In this document: piece by piece, positions 52,347 through 61,134 of the stretch
Layout of the letters: each line of letters begins with the position of its first letter
How positions within the stretch are numbered: the first letter of the stretch is position 1
Assembly (NCBI GenBank): GCA_964632305.1
Contig: CAZWBR010000015.1
Coordinates: forward strand, 13,883-77,882
Source of the DNA: CAZWBR01 sp964632305
GTDB lineage: Bacteria > Bacteroidota > Bacteroidia > Bacteroidales > Prolixibacteraceae
Length of the DNA stretch: 64,000 bases
Direction of reading: 5' to 3'
Notes under the pieces: model-generated
Told to the model about the DNA's origin: nothing
Databases searched by the model: none
What the model saw: only the letters and a program-made list of their open reading frames with translations
Translations under genes and position numbers: made by a program

Positions 52347-52351
52347 ATGAT

Positions 52352-53077
52352 ATGTCAGAGGTAAAACCATACCGCGATTCTGCTTCCGGGAAAAAGGCGC
52401 AGGTCGCGGAGATGTTCAATAATATTGCCCCCAAATATGATTTTCTGAACCATTTTCTTTCATTCGGGATCGATAAGCTGTGGCGGCGCAGGGCGATAAA
52501 ACTGTTGACGCGGTTCGAGCCGCGGCAGATACTTGATGTGGCCACCGGCACGGGCGATTTTGCCATTGCTGCTTTGAAGACCGGAGCGGAGAAGATCACC
52601 GGGATCGATATATCGGCTGAGATGCTGAACGTGGGAAAACGTAAGACGGAGAAGCTGGGGCTGGGACAAAAGATTGATTTGCAGCTTGGCGATTCGGAAT
52701 CGCTTAGTTTTAAGGATAATACTTTTGATGCGGTCACTGTTGCCTTTGGTGTCCGTAATTTTGAGAACCTTGGGAAGGGCCTCGATGAGATCTTCAGGGT
52801 GTTAAAGCCGGGAGGGGTGTTGTGTGTGCTGGAGTTTTCGAAACCCCGGGCTTTTCCGGTCAAACAGTGTTATAATTTTTATTCCAGGCATATACTTCCA
52901 TTTTGGGGACGGCTCTTCTCGAAAGATAAATCGGCCTATACTTACCTGCCCGAGTCGGTAGGGGCCTTCCCTGACGGGAAGGAGTTTGTGGCTTGTATGA
53001 GTAAATCGGGTTTTGTCAATTGCCTGGAAGAAAGACAAACTTTTGGCATTGCAACGATTTATTTAGGCAGGAAGTAG
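52352..53077 (+). CDS. ubiE: Demethylmenaquinone methyltransferase
   Basis: A 241-residue class I SAM methyltransferase of the UbiE/MenG family: MFNNIAPKYDFLNHFLSFGIDKLWRR, the SAM motif ILDVATGTGDFAI, DSESLSFKDNTFDAVTVAFGVRNFENLGKGL and RVLKPGGVLCVLEFS. Bacteroidota use menaquinone, so the product is likely methylated menaquinone (MenG). No ubiquinone genes are seen. The gene is followed by about 800 nt of repeats and then porT, a neighbourhood known for T9SS-bearing Bacteroidota. Confidence 0.94.
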   Translation: MSEVKPYRDSASGKKAQVAEMFNNIAPKYDFLNHFLSFGIDKLWRRRAIKLLTRFEPRQILDVATGTGDFAIAALKTGAEKITGIDISAEMLNVGKRKTEKLGLGQKIDLQLGDSESLSFKDNTFDAVTVAFGVRNFENLGKGLDEIFRVLKPGGVLCVLEFSKPRAFPVKQCYNFYSRHILPFWGRLFSKDKSAYTYLPESVGAFPDGKEFVACMSKSGFVNCLEERQTFGIATIYLGRK

Positions 53078-53148
53078 AACCGGGGTCATTTTACAATGAT
53101 CATAATATAGTACTACTGTCCGATGAATTGCCGGTGATTGATTTTGGA

Positions 53149-53315
53149 TTGAGATTTCTCACTTTGTCACCAAGGGCAGAAATAGGGTTGATGCCAGTCG
53201 GGGTGCGACTCTATGCTCGCGCTACGGACAAAGGTTTTCGTCCAGTCGCGCCCCGACTTATTTCAAGTCTATTTCTGTCATTGGTATTGAAGCGAAGCAG
53301 AATAAGAAATCTCAA
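53149..53315. repeat. Imperfect palindromic element A
   Basis: Ends are perfect 11-bp inverted repeats (ttgagatttct / agaaatctcaa). Inside, agtcggggtgcgact (53196-53210) faces agtcgcgccccgact (53244-53258) with one mismatch, and cagaaatag...ttga matches on both sides. The right arm contains a deletion-shortened relative at 53660-53694. Confidence 0.7.
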
Positions 53316-53335
53316 GGTTAAATACTTGTTATGGT

Positions 53336-53558
53336 AGACCTGTAAGGTCGACATGTGGCAGCACAGGGCGTAAGCCCTGTGAAAAGGAGATATAGAGGGA
53401 ATTGGAGGTCTGAAAGACCGGTATGTATTGAACGGATTTGATGAATTGGTTCTGTGTCAATATAATACATACCGGCCTTACAGGCCTTTGAGATACTATC
53501 GTTGACCGTCTTCACAGGCCTGACGGCCTGTGCTTTCACATGCCGGACCTTCGGCCCT
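53336..53558. repeat. Imperfect palindromic element B made of small hairpins
   Basis: The arms 53336-53383 and 53510-53558 are about three quarters identical as reverse complements. Each arm contains short hairpins (GACCTGTAAGGTC; CAGGGCGTAAGCCCTG on the left, CAGGCCGTCAGGCCTG on the right; GGTCTGAAAGACC and GGCCTTACAGGCC). The stems differ between arms by compensating changes. The inner ccggtatgtatt / aatacataccgg (53418-53429, 53464-53475) is a perfect 12-bp pair. This looks like a REP-type or MITE element. Confidence 0.7.
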
Positions 53559-53891
53559 TTGATCGGTTTATTGCTCATTATAGGGACTTCTCCTTACGCC
53601 ATAATGTAGAACTCCCAAAAAAGATATAGCGTAATAAGGTATGATTTAATGGAGTGAGTCTCTGTCATTGGTATGCGAAGCGAGGAATCTCAAGCTATTA
53701 ATACATAAGGGCGGGTTGGATAGTATCGGTTATTTCGCTGATCTTCATATCAAGTTGCAGTTTTCTCCTGTTATTCTGAACGGAGCGAAGATTCGCCTTC
53801 AGCTTTCCGGACAGTAAGAATAATATATTTCATTTTTAAATTTGATTTCTGTGGACAAATTGTTATTTTGCATGAATAATGATTTTGATAA

Positions 53892-54710
53892 GTGAGAACT
53901 GTTAGGTTAAAACATATCGTTGGTCTGTTGTTGCTTTTTTCGACGTTGCATCCTGTTAGTGCACAGCGAAGAGGGGTGGATAATTTATTGCATTTTGACA
54001 ACCGCTATCTGCATTTTGGTTTTTATCTGGGGGTGAATACGATGGATTATCGTTTTTCGCATTATTCCGATGTTTACGCCAATCCGTTGTTTCAGGATCC
54101 GGCCAACCAATGGATTAAGGATGCGGCAGAAAGTGGCGGTTATTATCAGCGGACCTCCTTCCGTGCGGAGGTTTCGCCAATATCTCCGGGGTTCACGGTG
54201 GGTGGAGTTGCCAATTTGCGGATCAATGATGATTTGGATTTACGGTTCACACCGGGGATGTCGCTGGGATCGCGTCAGATGGTCTATACCATCCCGATCA
54301 GCGAAAGTCTGGTGAACCAGATTGAGGATGCGGATGAAAAATCGTATTTAACCACGCCATCGGCTTATGTCGATATTCCCATTGGTATTCGCTATAAGGG
54401 GTGGCGACATCATAATGCAAGGCCTTATATTTATCTGGGAGCGGCCTTCCGGCGGGATTTGGAAAATAAGCGAATCACGGAGGGAGTGGTCCATCTGAAA
54501 CGAAACGGGGCCTATGCCGAGATTGGACTAGGACTGGATTCCTACCTCGAGTATTTCCGGTTCTCGGGTGAATTCCGGTTCTCTTACGGTTTGAACAACA
54601 TTATCAGTCACGATGCCGACCCGGAGCGGGTATATGTTACTCCTTATTATGGATTTATTTTCAAGGAGTTGAATTCCAATATTTTTTCGTTGATCCTCTA
54701 TTTCGAATAA
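53892..54710 (+). CDS. porT: PorT-like outer-membrane beta-barrel protein (type IX secretion)
   Basis: A 272-residue exported protein with a signal peptide (MRTVRLKHIVGLLLLFSTLH) and a beta-barrel-type sequence. The PorT family segment FGFYLGVNTMDYRFSHYSDV, the SPGFTVGGVANLRINDDLDLRFTPGMSLGSRQM region and the final SNIFSLILYFE all fit. The start is a GTG; upstream ATGs run into stops. PorT/SprT is needed for type IX secretion and its gene commonly follows ubiE in Bacteroidota. Other T9SS genes are not in the window. Confidence 0.8.
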   Translation: MRTVRLKHIVGLLLLFSTLHPVSAQRRGVDNLLHFDNRYLHFGFYLGVNTMDYRFSHYSDVYANPLFQDPANQWIKDAAESGGYYQRTSFRAEVSPISPGFTVGGVANLRINDDLDLRFTPGMSLGSRQMVYTIPISESLVNQIEDADEKSYLTTPSAYVDIPIGIRYKGWRHHNARPYIYLGAAFRRDLENKRITEGVVHLKRNGAYAEIGLGLDSYLEYFRFSGEFRFSYGLNNIISHDADPERVYVTPYYGFIFKELNSNIFSLILYFE

Positions 54711-54793
54711 GAATACGGCCTGATTACGGAAAGTAAAAGGTGATTATTGTTTGGAAAGGTCGTAAATTACAGAGGTTTAAAAATTATCCAATT

Positions 54794-56353
54794 TTGAAAA
54801 GAGAGATAGATATTGTTGTTTCTCCGGTTGAGGCCGGGGAGATGAAAAAGCTTAAAGAGGTTGTCGCCAGTCATATTAAGGTTGAGCCATCGCGTGTTTT
54901 TGATATCGTGATCCGTCGTCGTTCGATCGATGCCCGCAGCTCCAATATCAGGATTAACCTGGGATTGGATATTTTTATTGATGAGCCGAAAGGGGAGATC
55001 GTGAAGCCTCATTTTGATTATCCCTTTGTCGGGAATGCCCGACCGGTGGTGATTGTCGGTGCGGGGCCGGCTGGTCTTTTTGCCGCACTGCGCCTGATCG
55101 AGTCAGGATTTAAGCCGATCATCCTTGAGCGGGGGAAAGTGGTATCGGAGCGGAAGCGCGATATCGCGGCCATTCACGGGGAGCATATCATCAATCCCGA
55201 TTCCAATTATGGTTTTGGGGAAGGAGGGGCTGGTACTTTTTCGGACGGCAAGCTCTTTACACGATCGAAGAAGAGGGGTGATGTACGGAAGATCCTTGAA
55301 GTGTTTAATTTTCACGGGGCCCAGGATGAGATATTGATTGAGGCCCATCCACATATCGGGACTAATGTTCTGCCCAGGGTGATCACTTCGATCAGGGAGA
55401 CTATTCTGAATGCGGGAGGGGAATATCATTTTAACTCGCGGGTCGCTGGATTTATCCTGAGAGATAATGTCATGAAAGGAGTCGTACTCCAGAATGGCGA
55501 TCGGGTTGAGGGGTTGGCCGTTGTACTGGCCACCGGTCATTCCGCCCGTGATATTTACCGGCTGTTGGATCAGAATGGAATAATGCTTGAAGCCAAACCC
55601 TTTGCCATGGGGGTAAGGGTGGAGCATCCCCAGGAGTTGATCGATAAGATACAATATCACGGCGCCAGCCGGGGGACTTATCTGCCTCCGGCAGCCTATT
55701 CATTTGTCGAACAGGTTAATCAGCGGGGGGTTTATTCTTTCTGTATGTGTCCCGGAGGTGTGGTTGTTCCGGCGGCGACGGCGCCTGGGGAGCTGGTGGT
55801 GAACGGGATGTCGCCCTCGAGCCGTGGCGGGCGGTTCGCCAATTCAGGCATGGTTACGGAAGTACGGCTGGAGGATTTGCCGGCAGATTATCATGCGTCA
55901 GGGGCGTTCGCGGGACTTCGGTTCCAGGAAGAGATTGAAAAAAAATGCTTTGTCCAGGCCGGGAACACCCAGTTTGCTCCGGCTCAGCGGTTATACGATT
56001 TTATAAACAACAGGGGGTCGGGCTCGTTGCCTGAGACCTCTTACCGTCCCGGGATCATCAACTCCGACATGCATAACTGGTTGCCTGAATTTGTGCGGAC
56101 CAGGCTGCAAATCGGGTTATCGCAGATGGGGAAGAAAAACAGGGGTTATCTTACCAATGAGGCAATTATTCTAGGGGTCGAATCGCGAACTTCGTCGCCT
56201 GTACGGATTCCCCGGGATGGAGAGACCCTTCAGCATATTCAGATTAAGGGTCTGTTCCCCTGCGGTGAAGGGGCGGGCTATGCCGGGGGGATTGTTTCTT
56301 CGGCAGTCGACGGGGAACGGGTCGCGGAAATGATTGCTAATCTTTACAAATAA
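54794..56353 (+). CDS. FAD-dependent NAD(P)/FAD oxidoreductase (COG2509 type)
   Basis: A 519-residue flavoprotein. I choose the TTG at 54794, giving MKREIDIVVSPVEAGE, the usual opening of the family; an in-frame GTG at 54740 would add 18 residues not conserved in my memory of homologues. An N-terminal RNA-binding-like extension (about 80 residues) precedes VVIVGAGPAGLFAALRLIESG; other marks are GEGGAGTFSDGKLFTR and FPCGEGAGYAGGIVSSAVDG. Substrate unknown; widespread uncharacterised dehydrogenase. The 3' end overlaps the convergent methyltransferase gene by 17 nt. Confidence 0.85.
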   Translation: MKREIDIVVSPVEAGEMKKLKEVVASHIKVEPSRVFDIVIRRRSIDARSSNIRINLGLDIFIDEPKGEIVKPHFDYPFVGNARPVVIVGAGPAGLFAALRLIESGFKPIILERGKVVSERKRDIAAIHGEHIINPDSNYGFGEGGAGTFSDGKLFTRSKKRGDVRKILEVFNFHGAQDEILIEAHPHIGTNVLPRVITSIRETILNAGGEYHFNSRVAGFILRDNVMKGVVLQNGDRVEGLAVVLATGHSARDIYRLLDQNGIMLEAKPFAMGVRVEHPQELIDKIQYHGASRGTYLPPAAYSFVEQVNQRGVYSFCMCPGGVVVPAATAPGELVVNGMSPSSRGGRFANSGMVTEVRLEDLPADYHASGAFAGLRFQEEIEKKCFVQAGNTQFAPAQRLYDFINNRGSGSLPETSYRPGIINSDMHNWLPEFVRTRLQIGLSQMGKKNRGYLTNEAIILGVESRTSSPVRIPRDGETLQHIQIKGLFPCGEGAGYAGGIVSSAVDGERVAEMIANLYK

Positions 56354-57110
56354 CTCTTCGCCTGAATTCGGAGCAGACAATGGCGGTGGCTACCCCAACA
56401 TTGAGCGACTCGGAGGTGAGGGTGCCGGCAGGGAAGGAAGGAATGGTTATTTTTTTCGTGATGAATTTAGCGTTATCCGGCAGGATGCCGTTTCCTTCAT
56501 TACCCATTACGATCAGTCCATTGGGACTCAGGCTGGAGGTGTAAATATTTTCCCCTTCGAGATAAGTACCGTAAACCGGGATATTCTGTTTTATAGCTTC
56601 CGCGAAAAGATCTTCAAGGTCCGTATAATGAACGTTCACCCGTGCGATCGCTCCCATCGTTGATTGGACCGCTTTGGGATTATAAATGTCGGCAGTCTCC
56701 CTGGAACAAAATATGTTTTTGATGCCGAACCAATCGGCTAACCGGACAATGGTGCCCATATTTCCGGGATCCTGTATCCCGTCAAGCACAAGGTTAATGT
56801 CGTTTTTCAGAGAATCGCGGTTGATGGATACTTCAGGGATCCTGAATAGCGCTATAATATTTGGAACGGTTTTCAGTGTGCTGATCCTTTCCAGCTCTTC
56901 CTTTTTCACGACAACGGTCTTGCTGAGAACCGCGGGGTTATTTAGTTTTTCGGAGAGCGCCTGGGTACAATAGATTTCGGACAGAGCTAAGGAGGAGTTG
57001 ATCAGGTCGAGGACTAATTTTTCTCCTTCGGCAACAAATAAACCTTCAGAGTCGCGATTTTTTTTTATTGCCAGCGAGCGAATAAGTTTAATTTTGTTTT
57101 TTGAGAGCAT
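56337..57110 (-). CDS. RNA 2'-O-methyltransferase, TrmH/SpoU family
   Basis: A 257-residue SPOUT methyltransferase: N-terminal substrate domain (LFVAEGEKLVLDLINSS), motif 1 LDGIQDPGNMGTIVRLADWFG, motif 2 IVMGNEGNGI and motif 3 PAGTLTSESLNVGVATAIVCSEF. These enzymes methylate ribose in tRNA or rRNA. Exact target cannot be read; RlmB-like or TrmH-like are both possible. The 3' end overlaps the FAD enzyme gene; divergent from tamL. Confidence 0.9.
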   Translation of the reverse strand: MLSKNKIKLIRSLAIKKNRDSEGLFVAEGEKLVLDLINSSLALSEIYCTQALSEKLNNPAVLSKTVVVKKEELERISTLKTVPNIIALFRIPEVSINRDSLKNDINLVLDGIQDPGNMGTIVRLADWFGIKNIFCSRETADIYNPKAVQSTMGAIARVNVHYTDLEDLFAEAIKQNIPVYGTYLEGENIYTSSLSPNGLIVMGNEGNGILPDNAKFITKKITIPSFPAGTLTSESLNVGVATAIVCSEFRRRVICKD

Positions 57111-57195
57111 TTATCTAAATTGATTTTCGGGAATTCAAAAATAATCCAAATTTAATTGCCGGGATAATTATCTTTGTTTTAGTTTTCCATTATAT

Positions 57196-59523
57196 ATGCA
57201 TTTGAAAGAGAAGATTAAATACTGGGTCGTGTTTGCGGTGCTGTTTTCGTTTAGTTCGTGCAGTTCGGTCAAGTATGTTCCTGAGGGTGAGTATCTGTTG
57301 TCGAAGGTTGATCTTGAGATTGATACCCGTAAGATTGATAAGAACGAATTACGGACCTATCTGCAACAGAAACCCAATACGAAGATATTTGGTTTTTGGA
57401 AGTTTCATTTGGGGTTATACAATTTATCGTCGCGTAAAAAAGAGGATGGCTGGCTCAAAAGGATTGGTGAGGTGCCGGCTATTTACAGCCAGTTTCAGAA
57501 GGATAAGACGAGGACCGAGATTCAGCGGTTGTTGCAAAATAGGGGGTATTACCGGGCGGAGGTCAGCGATACCGTAATAATGAGCAGGAACAGAAGGGCT
57601 TCTGTTATTTACCGGATCAAAACCAATGATCCTTATCTGATCCATTCGTATCAGACGATTTCAAGAGATAATGCAGTTGCTCCATTTTTGGCTAAGGATA
57701 GCATAAATGGGACGGTGAAGGAAAAAGATATTTTTAATACGGACCATTTGGCGGCAGAGAGCCTGCGTATCCTTCGGAATATTCAGAATAACGGGTTTTA
57801 CAAAGCCAATAAGAACCATGTTTTTTATGAGGCCGATACGACCCGGCGCAAAGGAGAAGTCGATCTGAAACTAATCGTGGATAAGGAGAATGTTTCGGAG
57901 GATGCTGCGGTTGAGAAGCTCCAGGATCATGCGCGATACTCTTTTCGTGATTTTTATTATGTGACTGATTTCGAGTCACAGAAAGGTCTTTTTAACGAGA
58001 ATGCAACCTTGTCGAATGGTCTTCACGACACCCTTCAGATTGGCAATAATTTCTTTGTATTTAACAAGGAACTGCGTTATAAGCCGGAGATGCTCATGAA
58101 TGCGAATCATATCGGAGATACGGGTTATTACAGTATTGATTTGGTTGATCGGACCTATAATGAGTTGTTTGCACTGCGGTTGTTCAAGCTGGTCAATATT
58201 CGCTTTGTTGAAACAAACGCTACCGACTCGGTCGGTAATCCTACTTTGGATTGTTACATTCAGCTTACTCCAACCTTAAGGCAATCGTACACATTGAGTG
58301 TTGAAGGGACCAATTCGCTGGGTAATCTGGGGATTGCCGGGAATTTGGGGTACCAGCATAAAAATCTTTTTAAGGGAGGGGAAGTTTTTGACGTGAATCT
58401 TCTTGGCGCAACGGAAAAGCAGAGTTTTGGGAAAGGAGATTCGGCGAGGATTTTCAATTCGCATGAGATGGGAATAGATACCAAACTCACCATCCCTAAA
58501 TTTATCGCCCCGTTTAAGAGTAAGTCTTTTTTCAAGTTCTCGACGCCCCAAACGTTCTTCGATTTGTCGTATAATTATCAGAGCCGGCCCGACTATACAA
58601 GGTCCATTATTCGCGGGAGTTATGGCTACCAGTGGAAATCATCGGATAATGCCAGTCATCGGATTAATCTGTTCGACTTCAACCTGGTGAAGATGTTCGC
58701 GTTGGATTCGACTTTTGTTTCGCGGATCGAGAATCTCTATATCAAGAGCTCCTATATTGATCACTCCATTTCCGCGTTCAATTATATATATACCTACAGT
58801 GATCAAAATCTGCAACGGAAGGCCAGCTATCAATATTTTCGTTTATCGCTGGAAACGGCAGGTAATGGGTTATATGCCCTAAATAAAGTGCTGAACCGTC
58901 CGACCCATTTGACCGATTCGCTGAGTGGAAAGCAATACCATTTTATCGGAACACCCTTTGCACAATATGTGAAGAGTGAGGTTGAATACCGGAAGGGGAT
59001 GATCTTTAACAGGTATAATGCGTTTGTCTTCAGGACCTATGGGGGAATAGCAGTTCCGTACGGCAATTCTGTTCAGGTCCCGTTTGAGCGGAAATTTTTC
59101 TCCGGCGGGGCCACCGGGATTCGGGCCTGGCCGGTCAGAACACTTGGGCCTGGTTCCTATCGGGCTTACACGAACGAGTATCCCAACCAGTCGGGAGATA
59201 TAAAACTGGAGGTTAACGCTGAATATCGGTTTACGATGATGGGGCCGCTGGAGGGCGCACTCTTTGTTGATATGGGAAATATCTGGTCGTTGAGGGATAA
59301 CCGTCGCGGGGCCGAATTTGATTTCAGCCGTTTTTTCAAGGAGATTGCGGTAGGCTCAGGTTTTGGATTGAGATATGATTTTTCATATGTAATTTTTAGG
59401 GTTGATTTAGGAGTACGGCTACATGATCCTTCACTGGATGAAGGGAAGAGATGGGTTTCGGGAAGTCAATTGCTGAAGAAAGACAATATCAATTTTGCCT
59501 TTGGCATCGGCTATCCTTTCTAA
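57196..59523 (+). CDS. tamL: TamL-like lipoprotein member of the BamA/TamA family
   Basis: A 775-residue Omp85-family protein with a lipoprotein signal (AVLFSFSSCSS, lipobox Cys about residue 22). POTRA-like repeats occupy about residues 25-390, for example TRTEIQRLLQNRGYYRAEVSDTV and ILRNIQNNGFYKANKNHVFYE. The C-terminal barrel contains FFSGGATGIRAWPVRTLGPGSYR (L6-type motif) and ends INFAFGIGYPF with terminal Phe. Lipid-anchored TamA variants (TamL) are typical of Bacteroidota and assist outer-membrane protein assembly. No TamB gene is seen adjacent. Confidence 0.88.
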   Translation: MHLKEKIKYWVVFAVLFSFSSCSSVKYVPEGEYLLSKVDLEIDTRKIDKNELRTYLQQKPNTKIFGFWKFHLGLYNLSSRKKEDGWLKRIGEVPAIYSQFQKDKTRTEIQRLLQNRGYYRAEVSDTVIMSRNRRASVIYRIKTNDPYLIHSYQTISRDNAVAPFLAKDSINGTVKEKDIFNTDHLAAESLRILRNIQNNGFYKANKNHVFYEADTTRRKGEVDLKLIVDKENVSEDAAVEKLQDHARYSFRDFYYVTDFESQKGLFNENATLSNGLHDTLQIGNNFFVFNKELRYKPEMLMNANHIGDTGYYSIDLVDRTYNELFALRLFKLVNIRFVETNATDSVGNPTLDCYIQLTPTLRQSYTLSVEGTNSLGNLGIAGNLGYQHKNLFKGGEVFDVNLLGATEKQSFGKGDSARIFNSHEMGIDTKLTIPKFIAPFKSKSFFKFSTPQTFFDLSYNYQSRPDYTRSIIRGSYGYQWKSSDNASHRINLFDFNLVKMFALDSTFVSRIENLYIKSSYIDHSISAFNYIYTYSDQNLQRKASYQYFRLSLETAGNGLYALNKVLNRPTHLTDSLSGKQYHFIGTPFAQYVKSEVEYRKGMIFNRYNAFVFRTYGGIAVPYGNSVQVPFERKFFSGGATGIRAWPVRTLGPGSYRAYTNEYPNQSGDIKLEVNAEYRFTMMGPLEGALFVDMGNIWSLRDNRRGAEFDFSRFFKEIAVGSGFGLRYDFSYVIFRVDLGVRLHDPSLDEGKRWVSGSQLLKKDNINFAFGIGYPF

Positions 59524-59751
59524 TGAACAGGAGGCTGGTTTTATCCTGACTTCTTCGTTTGCTTCGTGATAATTGTCTGGTTTATTGTGATTAGATGTGG
59601 CCTGCTTCGGTTGATTAATCCCCTGTTGTGAAAGATTTTTCCGATAAAAATCATATATTTGACTATGTAGGGAGTAAATGTTTTGGATGGCGTAGAAGTT
59701 TTGTTGATTCCTCCTGAATGGTAATTATAAATTTTACCGAAATTTTTTCAG

Positions 59752-61101
59752 ATGGAAATTAAAAGGGATGGCTTCACGAACCGTTTCGGTATTATTGCTG
59801 CGGCTGCCGGGTCGGCCGTTGGTTTGGGTAATATCTGGCGTTTCCCTTATGTGTTGGGGGAGAACGGAGGGGGAGCGTTTTTATTGATCTATCTTTTGTT
59901 CATCCTGATTTTGGGTATCCCGATGATGGTTACCGAGATGACTTTAGGGCGGATAGCCGGGCGTAACACTTTTGGAACATTTAAATTTCTGGCACCCGGT
60001 AGCCGGTGGTATTTGGTAGGATCAATGGGTATTGCCGCCGCTTTTATAATCTTATCCTTTTACAGCGCCGTGGCGGGTTGGACCCTTGAATATACTTATC
60101 AGGCGGTCGCGAACGGATTTGCAGGAAAGAGTCCGGCTGAGATCAATGAGATGTTTACCGGTTTCCTTTCAAACGACTTCAGGACTGTTTTTTGGATGGT
60201 TATCTTTTTATTGATGACGGCAGCGATTGTTGTCTCAGGGATTGAAAAAGGGATTGAGAAATACAGCAAAATACTGATGCCCATCTTGCTGGTCATCGTC
60301 CTGATCCTCGATATTCGTGCGGTAACTCTGCCTGGGGCCTACAGCGGCCTTGACTTTTTATTCAGGCCCGATTTTTCGAAAATAAACGGGGAGACGTTTT
60401 TAAAGGCTTTAGGGCAGGCCTTCTTCTCCTTAAGTTTAGGTATGGGGGCGATCATAACTTATGGTTCTTATATCCGAAAGGGCGAAAATATCGTTTCAAG
60501 TTCGGTGTGGGTAGCCCTCTCTGACACTCTTGTTGCGGTTTTAGCAGGTGTGGCCATCTTTCCCGCGGTTTTTGCTTTTAATCTTGAGCCCAATGCAGGA
60601 CCGGGGCTTGTATTTCAGACTTTACCGAATATTTTTCTGCAAATGTCGGGAGGTTATGTTTTTTCCATTCTCTTTTTTGTGATCCTGCTCATTGCCGCGC
60701 TCACCTCCTCCGTTTCTTTGCTTGAGGTAGTGGTTGCTTACTTTACCGAAGAGCTTAAAATAACCCGAAGAAAAGCCACTCTTCTCGGGATTTTGACAGC
60801 CATTGGATTGGGGACTCTTTGTTCCCTGTCTACGGGGGCGCTATCGGAGTTGAAGGTTTTGGGGAAGACCGTTTTCGATCTGCTTGACTTTACCGCCTCC
60901 AATATCATGTTGCCTTTGGGCGGGCTGTTGATCACCCTCTTTGCCGGGTGGGTCCTTAAGCGAAAAACACTTCAGATGGATATAAACCAGGATCGCGAAC
61001 GCCACTTGTTTTTTAAGTTCTATATCCTCATTATTCGGTTTGTCGCACCAGTTGCCATCGCATTCGTTTTCCTGAATAGTTTGGGATTCATAAAAATATG
61101 A
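59752..61101 (+). CDS. Sodium-dependent NSS/SNF family transporter
   Basis: A 449-residue polytopic membrane protein of the neurotransmitter:sodium symporter family. The first helix has GIIAAAAGSAVGLGNIWRFPYVLGENGGGAFLLIYL, with the unwound Na+/substrate site; later TLGRIAGRNTFGTFKFL and GQAFFSLSLGMGAIITYGSYI (TM6-TM7) are typical. Bacterial members carry amino acids with Na+. The 12th helix may be missing compared with LeuT. The gene is followed by the helix-hairpin-helix protein after 33 nt; 228 nt upstream hold no gene. Confidence 0.93.
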   Translation: MEIKRDGFTNRFGIIAAAAGSAVGLGNIWRFPYVLGENGGGAFLLIYLLFILILGIPMMVTEMTLGRIAGRNTFGTFKFLAPGSRWYLVGSMGIAAAFIILSFYSAVAGWTLEYTYQAVANGFAGKSPAEINEMFTGFLSNDFRTVFWMVIFLLMTAAIVVSGIEKGIEKYSKILMPILLVIVLILDIRAVTLPGAYSGLDFLFRPDFSKINGETFLKALGQAFFSLSLGMGAIITYGSYIRKGENIVSSSVWVALSDTLVAVLAGVAIFPAVFAFNLEPNAGPGLVFQTLPNIFLQMSGGYVFSILFFVILLIAALTSSVSLLEVVVAYFTEELKITRRKATLLGILTAIGLGTLCSLSTGALSELKVLGKTVFDLLDFTASNIMLPLGGLLITLFAGWVLKRKTLQMDINQDRERHLFFKFYILIIRFVAPVAIAFVFLNSLGFIKI

Positions 61102-61134
61102 CGTAACTTGGGTTGTGGAAAACCCCGACCTGAG

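Larger units (their letters stand above)
53078..53891. other. Repeat-rich intergenic region between ubiE and porT
   Basis: Contains two imperfect long palindromes (53149-53315 and 53336-53558), a partial third copy (about 53660-53694) and a copy of the dispersed 26-bp repeat (53769-53794). No protein frame in it is credible. A TTATTTTG box about 30 nt before the porT GTG may be its -7 element with one missing base. Confidence 0.6.

Noticed and set aside
53336..53580. Possible CRISPR array or structured RNA
   Set aside because: The short repeats are palindromic and lie in mirror order, with no regular spacer length and no cas gene in the window.
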